A stretch of 64,000 nucleotides of DNA from Saxidomus purpurata (Eukaryota; Mollusca; Bivalvia; Venerida; Veneridae), in contig JAFMSR010000002.1 of the NCBI GenBank assembly GCA_022818135.1, forward strand, positions 46,352,499-46,416,498, read 5' to 3'. Made by a program: the position numbers and the translations under genes. Position 1 is the first letter of the stretch. Every line of letters begins with the position of its first letter. Positions 53,916 to 64,000 of the stretch are shown piece after piece. The notes under the pieces are model-generated. The model saw only the letters and a list, made by a program, of their open reading frames with translations, was not told the origin of the DNA and ran no database searches.

Positions 53916-56900
53916 ATGGCGGTGTACAAAGCTTTAAGTTATTTCATTATTTTTATTTTAACGTTTGTTAATGGCGATTTTTTCTCTGATCTCGATAAAT
54001 TAGATATAGATTCTAAGCTAAGGGAAATCGACAAAGCGTTAAATTCTATTGACACAGGTGATGATTCGGTTTTAGATAATGTTAAACCAAAACGAAAGAC
54101 TAAAGAAGACGATCAAGACCTGGGGTCTGCAGTAGAAATGTTGGCTGGAATGTTTGGTGGCGAGTGTGAATATCAGTGTAAAAATGGTAAGATTTCTTGA
54201 TGTTGCTTTCATGTACGCTTTGCTGTGCTAGGTGTTATTTTAAATCGTGAATTTCAAAGAATCATTTGTTGTGTCATATTATAAATATTATAGCGAATAT
54301 CCATAGATTTATCACTTTCTTTTGAAGGAAATACACCCATTGCAAAAGCAGAACATAAACCAACATCCAATGGATGCGGCTCCAGTGGTATAAAGGTATT
54401 TTTCATTTGATAATAATAAGTGTGTGTCAGTCGTGTGATTTCAGCGTGCTACAGGCATGTACACGTTTAATTTGTCTACTTTGTAATTGACCAACTGTAT
54501 TGAAATTATTTATTCTTTATTATTTTGATTGTTTATAGTCACGGGTACCCTAGGATTTCTCCTCAGGCCAAGACTCGATCGTGACAAGTGCATGTTAAAG
54601 AGACAAATGCAGATGCAAGGGGACCCTAGCTTTTTTACGAACAGATCCCTCGGTTCTTTTAAGTGCTCGGTGTATAGAGCCGATATACACAAGACTACCT
54701 CTGGGTTTCTATCAAGTTATCTGTAGATGGATGGGAACACTTTAAAGCATTTCTGAAATTTCCGGCCAATGCCCGGTCCGTATTCGAAAAGGGGACCGGA
54801 CAGGTAGTCCAGGGCGTTAACCACTCGACCACCGTGCCACAAATGATTTATTCATATGCAGACTAAGCTCAGCTGAGCAGAGCTCAGTGTGGGCTATTAA
54901 TTAGTGTAGCTTAGCTCAACGTCCGTCCGTCGTCCATGCTTAGGCTCGTTTGCACTCTATATAGATGTCACATATCTCTGCAGTGTTTACCAAACTTCCA
55001 ACACAGATATATGACCACAAATCGATAACTGGGTCACATAGGCTCAGGAACTAGTTCACTAGGTCAAATGATAGAAAAACTTTGTTAACACTCCGGAGGC
55101 CACATATGACCCCCGATCATCATCTGTGATCTCTATGCCAAATTCAAAGCTGGGTCGTGTGGCGTTAAAAACCAGGTCATCAGGTCAAGTAATAGTAAAA
55201 CCTTGTCGAAACTACATTTTCTATCCAATCATCACGAAAGTCAGTCGAGATGTATGTCATAATGAAATCTAGGTCGAGTTTGAAACTGGGTCAGGTGGGG
55301 TCAAAAACTAGGTCAAAGGATCAAAGCGTAGAAAACCCTTGTTAAAACTGTAAAAGCCACATTTCCACCCAGTCATCATGAAAGTTGGTACTAATGTTTG
55401 TCTTGATAAACTCTATGTCGACTTGAAAACTGGGTCATATGGGGTCAAAAACTAGATCACACGTTTTTATCAAAGACAACGATTTTTGAAACTAGATCTT
55501 GAGACCACATTTGTAAATAAATTATGATGTAAATTTGTCAGAATGTTTGTCTCAACGATTCCTAGATGAAGTTCGAAACTGGACCCTCAGAAACTAAGTC
55601 ACACGGTCAAATCCAAGAAAAAATCGTGTTATCACTCTCTAGAGACCCGAAATATTACCCAATCATCATGGAAATTGGTCTGAATGTTTGTCTTTGTGAT
55701 TTTGGATCACATTTGGTCAAACGCTAGGTCATACGGTTAAATTCAAGAAATAAACTTTCAACACTCTGTAGGCAACACTTATTAACTTATCATTTGTCTC
55801 AATAGATCTAATTGCCAGACCAGATTTGAATCTGTCATCTGGGATCAAAAACTAAATGACATGGTCAAATCAAAGAAAAGGGTCACATTTACTATTCAAT
55901 TATCACAAAAGTTGGTCAGGATGTTTGTCATATTGTTTTTCAGGTCAAGTTCGAATCCGGGTCATCTGGGGTCAAAAACTAGGTATTACGGTTAGATAAA
56001 GGAAAAACCTTGCAAACATTCTGTTGGCCACATTTATTAACTAATCATCACGGCAGTAGGTCACAATATAAATTTCTCAATGATCTTAAAGTCCAGTTAT
56101 AATGTGGGTCATATCTGAGATCACCAGAAAAACGGTTTGAATAATCTAGGGGCCACATTTTATGCCCAATTGTCATGCAAATAAATCTTAATGTTTGTCT
56201 CTGTTGGGTCACATTGATTCAAGAACTAGGTCATGCGCTCAGGTGAGCGATATACGGTCATATTGGCCCTTTTGTTGACTAAATGTATTTTAGAACTAAT
56301 CAGACATTTCAATTAATACAGATCGACACAGATGATATACCAGGGATGGAAAAGTGTTGCGACAAGCACGATTTTTGTTATGACACGTGTAATTCAGATC
56401 GTGCCACGTGCGATAAAGATTTCAAAGAATGCTTACATAACACATGCACAAAGTTGAAAAATTCGAATAAAAAGAAAATATCATATAAAGGTAAGCTTTA
56501 ATTATGCGCACGTCAAATAGTATATATATATATATATCTGTGATTGAAGGACGGCAGGTCTGATTTCAGAAGTCAGATGTTCGAACCATCGGTGGTACTG
56601 CTTTTCTCTACATTAAGGATAAAGCTTCATAATGATTCACATGATTTTACAATTATGTCTTCGCTGGAAAGGACGTTGATCGTACAGCGTAAATGTCTGT
56701 TTAAAACACGACAGCTGTCGCATATATGATTTTATTTAGCAACATCTGTACAGAATGATACATGTTCTGATTCAAGTTAAATTAATGATCGTCACATTTT
56801 ATATTTCAAGTCTATTTTAACTTTTTAAGTCCATGAGTATAAGTCTACCTCAAGTGAGTTTTGGTCGTTTTTGGTCTGTCTCAAGTTGGTCTGAATCGGT

Positions 56901-58090
56901 CTTTAAAGACGATCGCTACAGTTTCATCATTTTTTTCAAGCAATGAGAATTTTATGAAATTTCGTTTGTTGTTAGGGTAATACCTGCTTGGTCAGAATAT
57001 AAAATAAAAAAGGTAGGTCACCAGCCTTATTTAGAAGTAATGAACACTTTTTGTAGTATACCCCCGAAAGCAGTGAAAATGGCCCCTATCTCATGTTTAT
57101 CAATAATAAATCTCTAAATTTGGCAACTCACCATTGATTTTTATTTAAAATGTTAAGCGATTGATCCTATTTTATGAAACTACATGAATTGAAATTTCAA
57201 AAAAGTTATCAAACTGAAAAAAACCATAAAGAGAAACTAGTTTCTGTAAAAAATATGTAAAATTTGTAGTCATTTTTCAAAGTTTTTTTTCTTAATGTTC
57301 AAGCATTGAGAATTTCTTAATTTTTTGCAGTAGAATTGTTCAAACATCACTAAATTGAGAACCAATTTAAAAATGATGGGTAACCAGCCTTTTTATTGAG
57401 AAAAATGAGCTGTTGTCTCGGGTGGGAGGGTGGTGTTGGAGGGGAGGCCATGTGTTTATTGCCACTGACGTAATACAGATAGCTAAATGAAACTTTAACT
57501 GGACAAATTGTGTAAAGTGAAACACTTACAAGTAATATGTATCAAAATAGTATCCTTCTGAAAGCATTTAAGGCATTACGTCAGTTTTAAACTGCTGCAG
57601 GTTTGTTTGAGTTTACCTGAAGTGAGTTTGTGTCTGTTTTTGTGTCTGCTTTACGTGAGTTTGTGTTTGTTTTTGTTTCTGCTTTAGTGGGTGAATGTCT
57701 GCTTTAAATGAGTTTGAGTCTGTCTTATTTGAGTTTATGTTTGTCTATAGTCAACGTTACTTTAGTCTCCTAAGTTTGACTGAACCTTTCCCAGTGAGAG
57801 ATTTATTTTTTATCTAAAATGATATACATTGTATTATCAATGTTTTAAGTGCAGTATCTCACTTTGTTGTCCTTTCTTTTACGACTTAAGATTGTAAAGG
57901 AACAGCTGACTTGATGTATAGTGGTACAGTGGCATTAGGATGTGACGCTTTTCTCAAGGCACAAGAAAATGCCTGCAGTTGCACAAAAAGTGACAAAAAT
58001 AAGAAATCCGGATCTGAAAATGTACACCCGACCTCAAAGAAAGAACAAAAGGATGATAAGTCTTCAAGACAGCGTGGTGGCGAGTTGTAG
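53916..58090 (+). CDS. PLA2G12A: Secreted group XII phospholipase A2 (PLA2G12A-like), 4 exons, 235 aa
   Basis: Predicted calcium-dependent hydrolase of the sn-2 ester of phospholipids, secreted. Exons 53916-54186, 54328-54395, 56322-56490 and 57891-58090 join in phase (708 nt), all GT-AG. A signal peptide covers residues 1-20 (ends TFVNG), then comes an acidic/basic propeptide-like stretch, CEYQCKNG at ~84-91, the short group XII-type calcium loop NGCGSSG at 105-111, and the catalytic CCDKHDFCYDTC at 125-136 with His129-Asp130. Further cysteines are at 143, 150 and 155, and the last exon has a Cys-rich CACSC-like stretch (NACSCT-type) followed by a Lys/Ser/Glu-rich tail ending GGEL. Keeping His129 separates it from group XIIB proteins, where this position is changed. 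An AATAAA at 58352-58357 is a plausible poly(A) signal. This is a housekeeping-type secretory family; nothing here suggests a venom gene. Confidence 0.9.
54770..54842 (-). repeat. tRNA-like SINE head relic, minus strand (PLA2G12 intron 2)
   Basis: The complement reads GTGGCACGGTGGTCGAGTGG, then TTAACGCCCTGGACTACC: a good A-box and anticodon-arm layout, with a weak T-arm (TTTTCGAATACGGACC). It resembles the head at 7258. Confidence 0.5.
54864..56274 (+). mobile_element. HINE-like element filling most of PLA2G12 intron 2
   Basis: The 5' end has AAGCTCAGCTGAGC, then GAGCTCAGTGTGG (hairpin-prone), GTCCGTCCGTCGTCC, and about nine diverged units of about 135-150 bp with GGGTCAAAAACTAGGTCA, AAACCTTG, CCACATTT and CATCATGAAAGTTGGTC. 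The end is TCAGGTGAGCGATATACGGTC, then ATTGGCCCTTTTG. The core is unlike other copies but the 3' end is that of the AGCTCACC family. Confidence 0.8.
56322..56490 (+). CDS. PLA2G12A: PLA2G12 exon 3, catalytic exon
   Basis: Encodes the stretch from DDIPGMEKCC through the His-Asp catalytic pair to the cysteine cluster ECLHNTC and a Lys-rich end. The acceptor follows ATTAATACAG only 48 bp after the end of the intronic HINE-like array (56274). Confidence 0.9.
56830..57760 (+). repeat. Scattered short repeats in PLA2G12 intron 3
   Basis: A GAGTTTGTGTCTGTTTTTG-type motif recurs about five times between 57610 and 57750, with a related GAGTTTTGGTCGTTTTTGG at 56850. The rest of the intron shows nothing recognisable. 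Confidence 0.5.
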
Positions 58091-58351
58091 TCCTTCGTTT
58101 AAAGGGACCTTAAAACAGCTGCAGTAATATGAGAACACGTTTCTGATTCATATATATTATATAATTATCTGCTATGATTTTCTTCGGAGAAGAAATATGA
58201 TGAAGAATTTCTTTTGTATATGTGTAACTGTACAGTACACAGTTGTTTAGATCAGTCACATACATGTAAGATGCTCCAAACTTCAGTGAAGATAAAAGAG
58301 AATAATACATGCTGTGTTAGGAAAGTGCGCTTATTTTTAACCATGTTTTCA

Positions 58352-58357
58352 AATAAA
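58352..58357 (+). terminator. Candidate poly(A) signal for PLA2G12
   Basis: AATAAA about 262 bp after the stop codon, in an AT-rich stretch. It is the first canonical hexamer noticed downstream; actual cleavage is not shown by sequence alone. Confidence 0.5.
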
Positions 58358-59297
58358 ACGTAGTTATTAGAATGGCGATGTCGTGTGTTTCGGGCCTGGC
58401 TTCAAACATTTTGGTTTCCGCTCAACTAAAGTTAGGAGTGACCAATTCCAATGAAACCTTGGTAAGTAGATAACCGTTGCGTGGATAGGAAGCTTAAGAT
58501 TGTATTTGAGGTCTCTATGATCAAGGTCAATGTCACTGTTTCTAAAAATAGAAAAATATTATTTAATGTCAAGATCACTGGGTATTTTGTTTTATTCTAC
58601 AATTTCTACAGGTGCCGTTGAAAACCTGGTTTTGCCGCATTGCCGTGTTTCTTGCATTTAGTGTTTATTGTTTTTGTTTTCGTCTGAGCACTGAGCACAT
58701 AAAGACCAAAATAACTTTGGTCATTTATCGCGCACTCGACTTGATAGGTGTCACAAACTTTATATTTGAATGGTAATCATAAAACGTTTTATTTCTACGA
58801 ATTTTCGTGACAACTGTTCGTAAAGTGTGGATACACGTAATAAAACGAATCTTTTCGGCAGTTTTTACGAAACAATACAAGCTCAACATTTCTCGAAACA
58901 GAGAGTACCAGGTTTTTGGTCTTATTTATCACGAATCCGTCCACTCATTACGGGCCTAAATACAGATTTTGAAAATGTTATAAATATGTGAACTAGTAAA
59001 TAGTTTTATGCACAAATTACTGAACAGTTTTTATTGTTCGCCCAGTATAAAACACCGGTATCGGGTAAAGTGGATCCATTATGTACACCAGTGTTTTTAT
59101 GTTTACTGAAATTGCTTCGTTTTGATGGCATTGATTGGGCTTTTCAGAAAATATTTAACAAGAACATCACTTCAATTACCTATGGGATCAACATTTTGAA
59201 TGCCTATTGAATTAAAAAAAACCCAGAGAATTATGTATTTTAACGGTAGTTGTACTCAAATATTAATAATTCAAGCCGTTTGCAATCTTACTGAAAA

Positions 59298-59610
59298 GTA
59301 GGGCATATTAAAATCACACCGTCCGTCCGTTCTCCGGGCACACCATTTTTTGTGTCCTGGCTGTAACTTTGTCATGCATGAAGGGATTTCCAAATCATTC
59401 AATGTTCACCACATGAAGACGATGTGTCACGTGCAAGACCTACGTCCCTACCTGAAAGGTCAAGGTGACACTAATTGAATCCTGTATATATGCACACTGT
59501 AACTCTGTCATGCACTGAAGTTGAAATAACTTTGCACAAATGTTCAGCACATGAAGACGACGTGTCGCGTGCAAGACCAAAAGGAACGCTAAGAGTTTAA
59601 AGGTAATGTT
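59298..59610 (+). mobile_element. Truncated relative of the ATGCCCCC-family element
   Basis: Starts at GGCATATTAAAATCACACCG, close to the start of the 24851 element, with TGTCCTGGCTGTAACTTTG, GTCATGCATGAAGGG, and CACATGAAGACGA(C/T)GTGTC blocks. No right arm or hairpin end remains. A 36-bp direct duplication (ACACGAACCATATGTAATTT ...) follows at about 59622-59692. Confidence 0.7.
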
Positions 59611-59779
59611 GTAAATATTATGATTTACACGAACCATATGTAATTTAGGCCTCTCTGATATACACGAACCATATGTAATTTAGGCCTCTCTAACGACGGA
59701 CGCTGTTTTAGGTTAATACGAATTGATGGCACCAACGAATATACCTTGAAACGTTGTCTCCCCTGTACTGAACTGAAGA

Positions 59780-60450
59780 CCATTATGATACCATACAAAG
59801 ATTACACCATACAATCATTACACCATACAAAGATTACACCATACAGTGATTACAACCTACAATGATTACAACATACAATGATTACAACCTACAATGATTA
59901 CAACTTACAATGATTACAACCTACAATGATTACAACCTACAATGATTACAACTTACAATTATTTCAACATACAATGGTACAACATACACTGATTACAACA
60001 TACAAAGATTACAACCTACACTGATTACAACATACAATGGTACAACATACAAAGATTACACCATACAATCATTACAACATACACTGATTACAACATACAA
60101 AGATTACAACCTACACTGTTTACAACATACAATGGTACGTCATACACTGATTACAACATACAAAGATTACAACCTACACTGATTACAACATACAATGGTA
60201 CGTCATACACTGATTACAACCTACACTGATTACAACATACAATGGTACGTCATACACTGATTACAACATACAAAGATTACAACATACACTGATTACAACA
60301 TACAATGGTACGTCATACACTGATTACAACATACACTGATTACAACATACAATGGTACGTCATACACTGATTACAACATACAATGGTACGTCATACACTG
60401 ATTACAACATACACTGATTACAACATACAACGATTACAACATACAATGGT
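59780..60450 (+). repeat. Short-period satellite, ACAACATACA(A/C)TGATT theme
   Basis: About 40 units of 14-18 bp mixing ATTACAACATACAATG, ATTACAACCTACACTG and GGTACGTCATACACTG. The latter variants recur with the others in larger blocks of about 60-75 bp. Non-coding. Confidence 0.92.
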
Positions 60451-61829
60451 TAAATTCCATAGTACTTCCAGTGCTACGATAATTACAATTTTCACGTGAT
60501 CATAAAGATTTATTGAGACATGCTATATATGTATATATAGATTAAACGCACACCACAACAAAGCAAACGGAAGCAATACGTGAACTTGACAACCCGGTTC
60601 TCCACAGAAGGCCTAGACATATGTAAGATGGCATACCTTTTTCATTTCATTGCAGAAAACCGCTTAATACTATGTTGAGCTGTAAATCAAAGAATCCTGT
60701 TAATTAAATATAATTCCCTGCATGGAAGCCCTTCCGTATGAAAGTTGGTATAGGTTCACACGTGACTTAACTGTGCATGACTGTATTTCTATCGCTAAAT
60801 ATATAGTGCTTGATCACTGTACTTTATTTACGTGGTGAAAAAACAATTAAATCCGGAACAGAAATTCTCCTGACGCACGTCTTGTTATCTACTACCTACA
60901 TCAATACGTGCATTTCAAAATATAGGTATTTTTGTTTACAGATCTGCATGTTACTGTTTGTTTCCAAAGAGTTACTGCCAATGAAGATAATAGTCTCCAT
61001 AGAATGAATCATTTTAGTTCGATTAGTCGGTTATTGGTATTGGCCCTTGCCCTACAGGCTCTGGCCAAATCCAATGCCCTCGGACAAATAACTGGACCAA
61101 TATGAAATCACTACTTTGGTATCTAATATGTTCAAGCCGCTGAAGTACTTCAGACAAAGAAATAAACGCGGGCGGTCTGCAAAGGCGTGGGTTTTATTGT
61201 AAACGTAATTTATTTTAGACTTTTAATGTCTGTTTCTTTGAATGATTCCTTATTTAATGTGCAAGGATTTTTCCATATGAAAACTTACATTTGATATAAT
61301 TGTTATATTCTGCAAAATGTTTCTATATTTAACTACAAATTATATTCACCACCTCGGAAATTCAATTATTTTAGAGATTGAAATTTTCGGTCGTCGGTAA
61401 TGAAATTTCTAGAGGATATATACAGACATTTTTTATCCGAGATCGTCGCTGTTCTCTAAATTAATATCCTCATGCAGTCCTCCTACACTATCATACAATC
61501 TGGCTTTTTTATGTAACCACAGACAAAGTTTGCGTCATTTATAATATCGCTAATAGGTTTTCTCTCTGTACTTATTATTCCGAATGCCGGTAAAAGCATT
61601 TTATTTGCCCATATAAAATCTATTTTTGATATGGAAAGTTGTGGTCGTCTTATGGCGGTAAAAATACCCTTTCTGATATCTGTTCGTGTACCAGTCAGGA
61701 AATAGATATAAGATAATTGTTGGTTTCGGTGTATAATATAACGTTATAATTTCACTGAGTGGGCACCACGAGTGAAAATATCGTGATATTGCATCGATAC
61801 CAACCAACAATTTTCTGTTTATTTTATGT
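60451..61829. other. Intergenic DNA, nothing recognised
   Basis: AT-rich; short open frames only, no domains recognised. Confidence 0.4.
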
Positions 61830-62510
61830 CTCAAACTTTACTTTTGTTGAGCTTACTTCAATAAAATGTCAATATTCTAATAAATCAAATTGCATGCTTC
61901 TTGGCTGTTTCTCTAGACATAATGACAGTCTTAACATTGTCATAGATTACTGTCAGATTGATAGCGTTAAACATCAGAAAATACTGGGTGTACACATTGT
62001 CAGAAACCTTACTTGGAATATTCATACTGCAAACGTTTACAAAAGCTTAATTCTAAACTGGCCATTTTACGTCGAATTAAGCCATATTTGAGTCAATTTA
62101 CGCGAATCCTTTATTTTATTGCATTATGTTCTACCAATGTTTAAGTATTAAGCGTGCTGCAAGACTGATACTCAATAAGAATTACGATCCCATCTGCCAA
62201 ATTGTATAAAGAACTAAAATGGCTACCTTTTCCACAAGAAACAAATATCATATTGGTATACTGCATGTTGAATAAAACACTTCATAATTTATCCCCATTG
62301 TACATGAAAGATATTTTAGCAACATGTGCTAATAAAACACATTATGAGCTCAGATCTTCATGTAAAACTGATATAGCTCAACCTTTTGAGAAGTCACGAT
62401 TTTCCAAAGGAACTTTTCAATACTTTGCAGCACACGTTTGGATAAATTAACGCAATTTCGTTCTAAACTGAAAACTTATCTCCTTAGTAGCAGCCCTTAA
62501 CAAGTTTTGC
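61830..62510 (+). pseudogene. Decayed 3' end of a second non-LTR retrotransposon reverse transcriptase
   Basis: The plus strand reads KILGVHIVRNLTWNIH (typical of the region after the RT palm), then, after frameshifts, ARLILNKNYD-like, YKELKWLPF and LHNLSPLYMKDILATC. These are features of the C-terminal part of Jockey/CR1/RTE-type reverse transcriptases. Several frame breaks; inactive. The sequence differs from the 18957-22896 element, so it is another family. Confidence 0.75.
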
Positions 62511-62685
62511 TCCATTCTCCACTCGTGAATTACTTATGACGTAACGTTATAAACAATGTGACGTCACTTTTCTAAACACAACGTCGGAATATCGTTTGTT
62601 TTCTATGATAATTCATCATTTTGATAAGTTTGCATTTAGAAATCTACTTTAAAGTGCAAGACGGTATGCAAGAAAAAGTTTCCAT

Positions 62686-62819
62686 CATGAGACACTTGGC
62701 GCAGATGGAAATATCCGTTACCTCGGGTAACTGTTTGCGGGAACTCGGCAGAGCCTCGTTCCCGCCAAAACAGTTACCCTCGGTGACGGATATTTCGATC
62801 TGAACCACGTGCTCATGAC
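62686..62819. mobile_element. Inverted-repeat hairpin of about 134 bp
   Basis: Left arm from CATGAG through GGAAATATCCGTTACC, GGGTAACTGTTT and GCGGGAAC; right arm is the reverse complement (GTTCCCGCC, AAACAGTTACCC, GGTGACGGATATTTC, CTCATG). The loop is only about 13 bp. Two overlapping open frames on opposite strands here are produced by the palindrome. Confidence 0.8.
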
Positions 62820-63811
62820 AGAAACTATTAATACGAGCCTCGGATCGCAAATACTTAAACGACGTCATCGTCATGTGGTTTCTATCGATTGCATTCATAT
62901 CCGTAACCATGGAATCAGGTTTTCGGTTAAACGTGGAAGTCTATCTAAACTGTAAAAATAACACTTAACAAGGCTGTTAGTTATAAAAAGAAAGACATTT
63001 TAAGATAACAAAATAACTAGACAGAAGGCGTACATTGCCTTTCATAGTTGAAAATAATTGAATTAAAAAGCGTGGGTGCAGTGTCGCCACGAAGATCAAA
63101 GCTATAATCAAAAGTCGATCTGTTGCATTCAGCGCATCTTTTGATGATATCTTGTGCGTTTTAGAAAATATTTCTCTTTAGATCGACAAAAAACATGTCA
63201 ATTGCTTGCCTAGTGGCTAACCCAGGTTTTGTTATCCGCATTTTTTACAAGTTTTGTTATCTTCACTTTGTTCGCAATTCGACGACTTAGATCTACAATA
63301 AAACAATTCATTGGTGTTATATATTTATTTATTTACTACAAGTCTATATTCATTTTGACAAAAAGAGACTGACGTGTCTTAACACACATATGTAAGCTCG
63401 TGCATTTCTTTTGTGTTTTGTACAAATGACACACCAGAGCTTTTGACCTCACGTCCACCTGTTTGAACGTTTATCACTGCCCATTGTTATTCGATTTAAA
63501 CCAAAGTTTTATTGATAAAATAAGACTGAAACCTATGAATGGAAGACTAATATGTATTTTCCAAGAAATCCGTCACTAAACTTGTTATCTCAGTCAGGGC
63601 TTCCATTAATTGTCTAGGTCAGACGTGATCTTATCACCGACTCAAAGCCGCTTGTAAAAGTGCGCCATCCGACTTCCACTCTGATGACTAAGCTGTAATA
63701 AAGTATTATTTCGACTTACGTCTATTGAATAGGAGATGATGGTTTTCATTTCGATTTTGTTCCCTTTTCAATGATTGAAAATGACAAGACATCTGAGAGT
63801 ATAAGTGGTGT
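62820..63811. other. Intergenic DNA, nothing recognised
   Basis: AT-rich; no supported gene or element. Confidence 0.4.
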
Positions 63812-63814
63812 ATA

Positions 63815-63955
63815 GTCCAAATAATTGTACTCAACGGGTGAATATCGTTATAATTTTTGCTGGGCGCTATCCAGCCTCAGTAAAAGCGCAGATAACTATA
63901 AAATGACCGTATGTAAAATGGGTCTGCGTTTGAAGTCTTATTATTGAGACTAAAG
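63815..63955 (+). repeat. Dispersed repeat, copy 2 (first copy at 5320-5440)
   Basis: ATAATTGTACTCAACGGGTG, GCGCTATCCAGCC, CAGTAAAAGCGCAG and AAAATGGGTCTGCGTTT in the same order as copy 1, with about 20 bp of extra sequence in the middle. It may extend past the window edge. Confidence 0.75.
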
Positions 63956-64000
63956 TGGTGTATGGCTCTCCTAACTAACCAGCATCTTTTATCGATGGAT

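Noticed and set aside
62644..62910. 88-codon minus-strand frame
   Set aside because: Covers the inverted repeat and mirrors the plus-strand frame; a palindrome artefact.

Overview
The window looks like nuclear DNA of an animal, most likely a bivalve mollusc. It is AT-rich and intron-rich, all modelled introns are GT-AG, and it holds two recognisable spliced genes. Between them lies a dense mix of tRNA-derived SINEs, 5'-truncated non-LTR retrotransposons, small inverted-repeat transposons, satellites, and many tandem-repeat-cored elements resembling the bivalve 'pearl' / Helentron-associated (HINE) type. The bivalve call rests on the repeat style and is an inference. I see no prokaryotic, viral or organellar gene.

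Layout. 1-18 kb: no recognisable gene. It holds a large nested palindrome (446-1312), a minus-strand HINE-like element (1938-2537), a 43-bp satellite with a 172-bp higher-order period (3590-4797), two SINE copies, a short MITE (10043-10161), a 60-bp minisatellite (11090-11548), and hairpin elements at 14632-14927 and 17075-17215. 18-23 kb: two decayed copies of one non-LTR retrotransposon lie tail to tail. The minus-strand copy keeps the end of an endonuclease domain and a reverse transcriptase with an FADD motif, and is split by a 1.3-kb HINE-like element.

23.1-48.2 kb (+): an apparently intact gene of 18 coding exons for the ASPSCR1/TUG (UBXN9) orthologue, 673 codons. It has an N-terminal ubiquitin-like domain, a second ubiquitin-like region ending in a Gly164-Gly165 pair, a long Ser/Glu-rich linker, a C-terminal UBX domain and a Pro-Lys-Trp tail. 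Its introns carry HINE-like elements, a MITE with a 5-bp target duplication and an internal empty-site control, a ~613-bp TIR element, and satellites of 36 and 61 bp. 48.2-53.9 kb: intergenic, with two HINE-like copies 23 bp apart.

53.9-58.1 kb (+): a four-exon gene of 235 codons for a secreted group XII phospholipase A2 (PLA2G12A-like) with the catalytic His-Asp pair kept. Intron 2 is almost filled by a HINE-like array. 58.1-64 kb: a truncated HINE-like copy, a short-period satellite (59780-60450), another decayed reverse-transcriptase fragment (61830-62510), a hairpin (62686-62819), and a dispersed repeat also present near 5.3 kb.

The two genes have no evident functional link: TUG is a membrane-traffic / p97 adaptor and PLA2G12 a secreted lipid hydrolase. 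The most notable theme is the mobile-element biology: at least three element families share one end structure (T-tract, subterminal inverted repeat, tandem core, inverted repeat again, short hairpin, CTCTTG/CTCTAG/CTCTTA end) although their internal sequences are unrelated.
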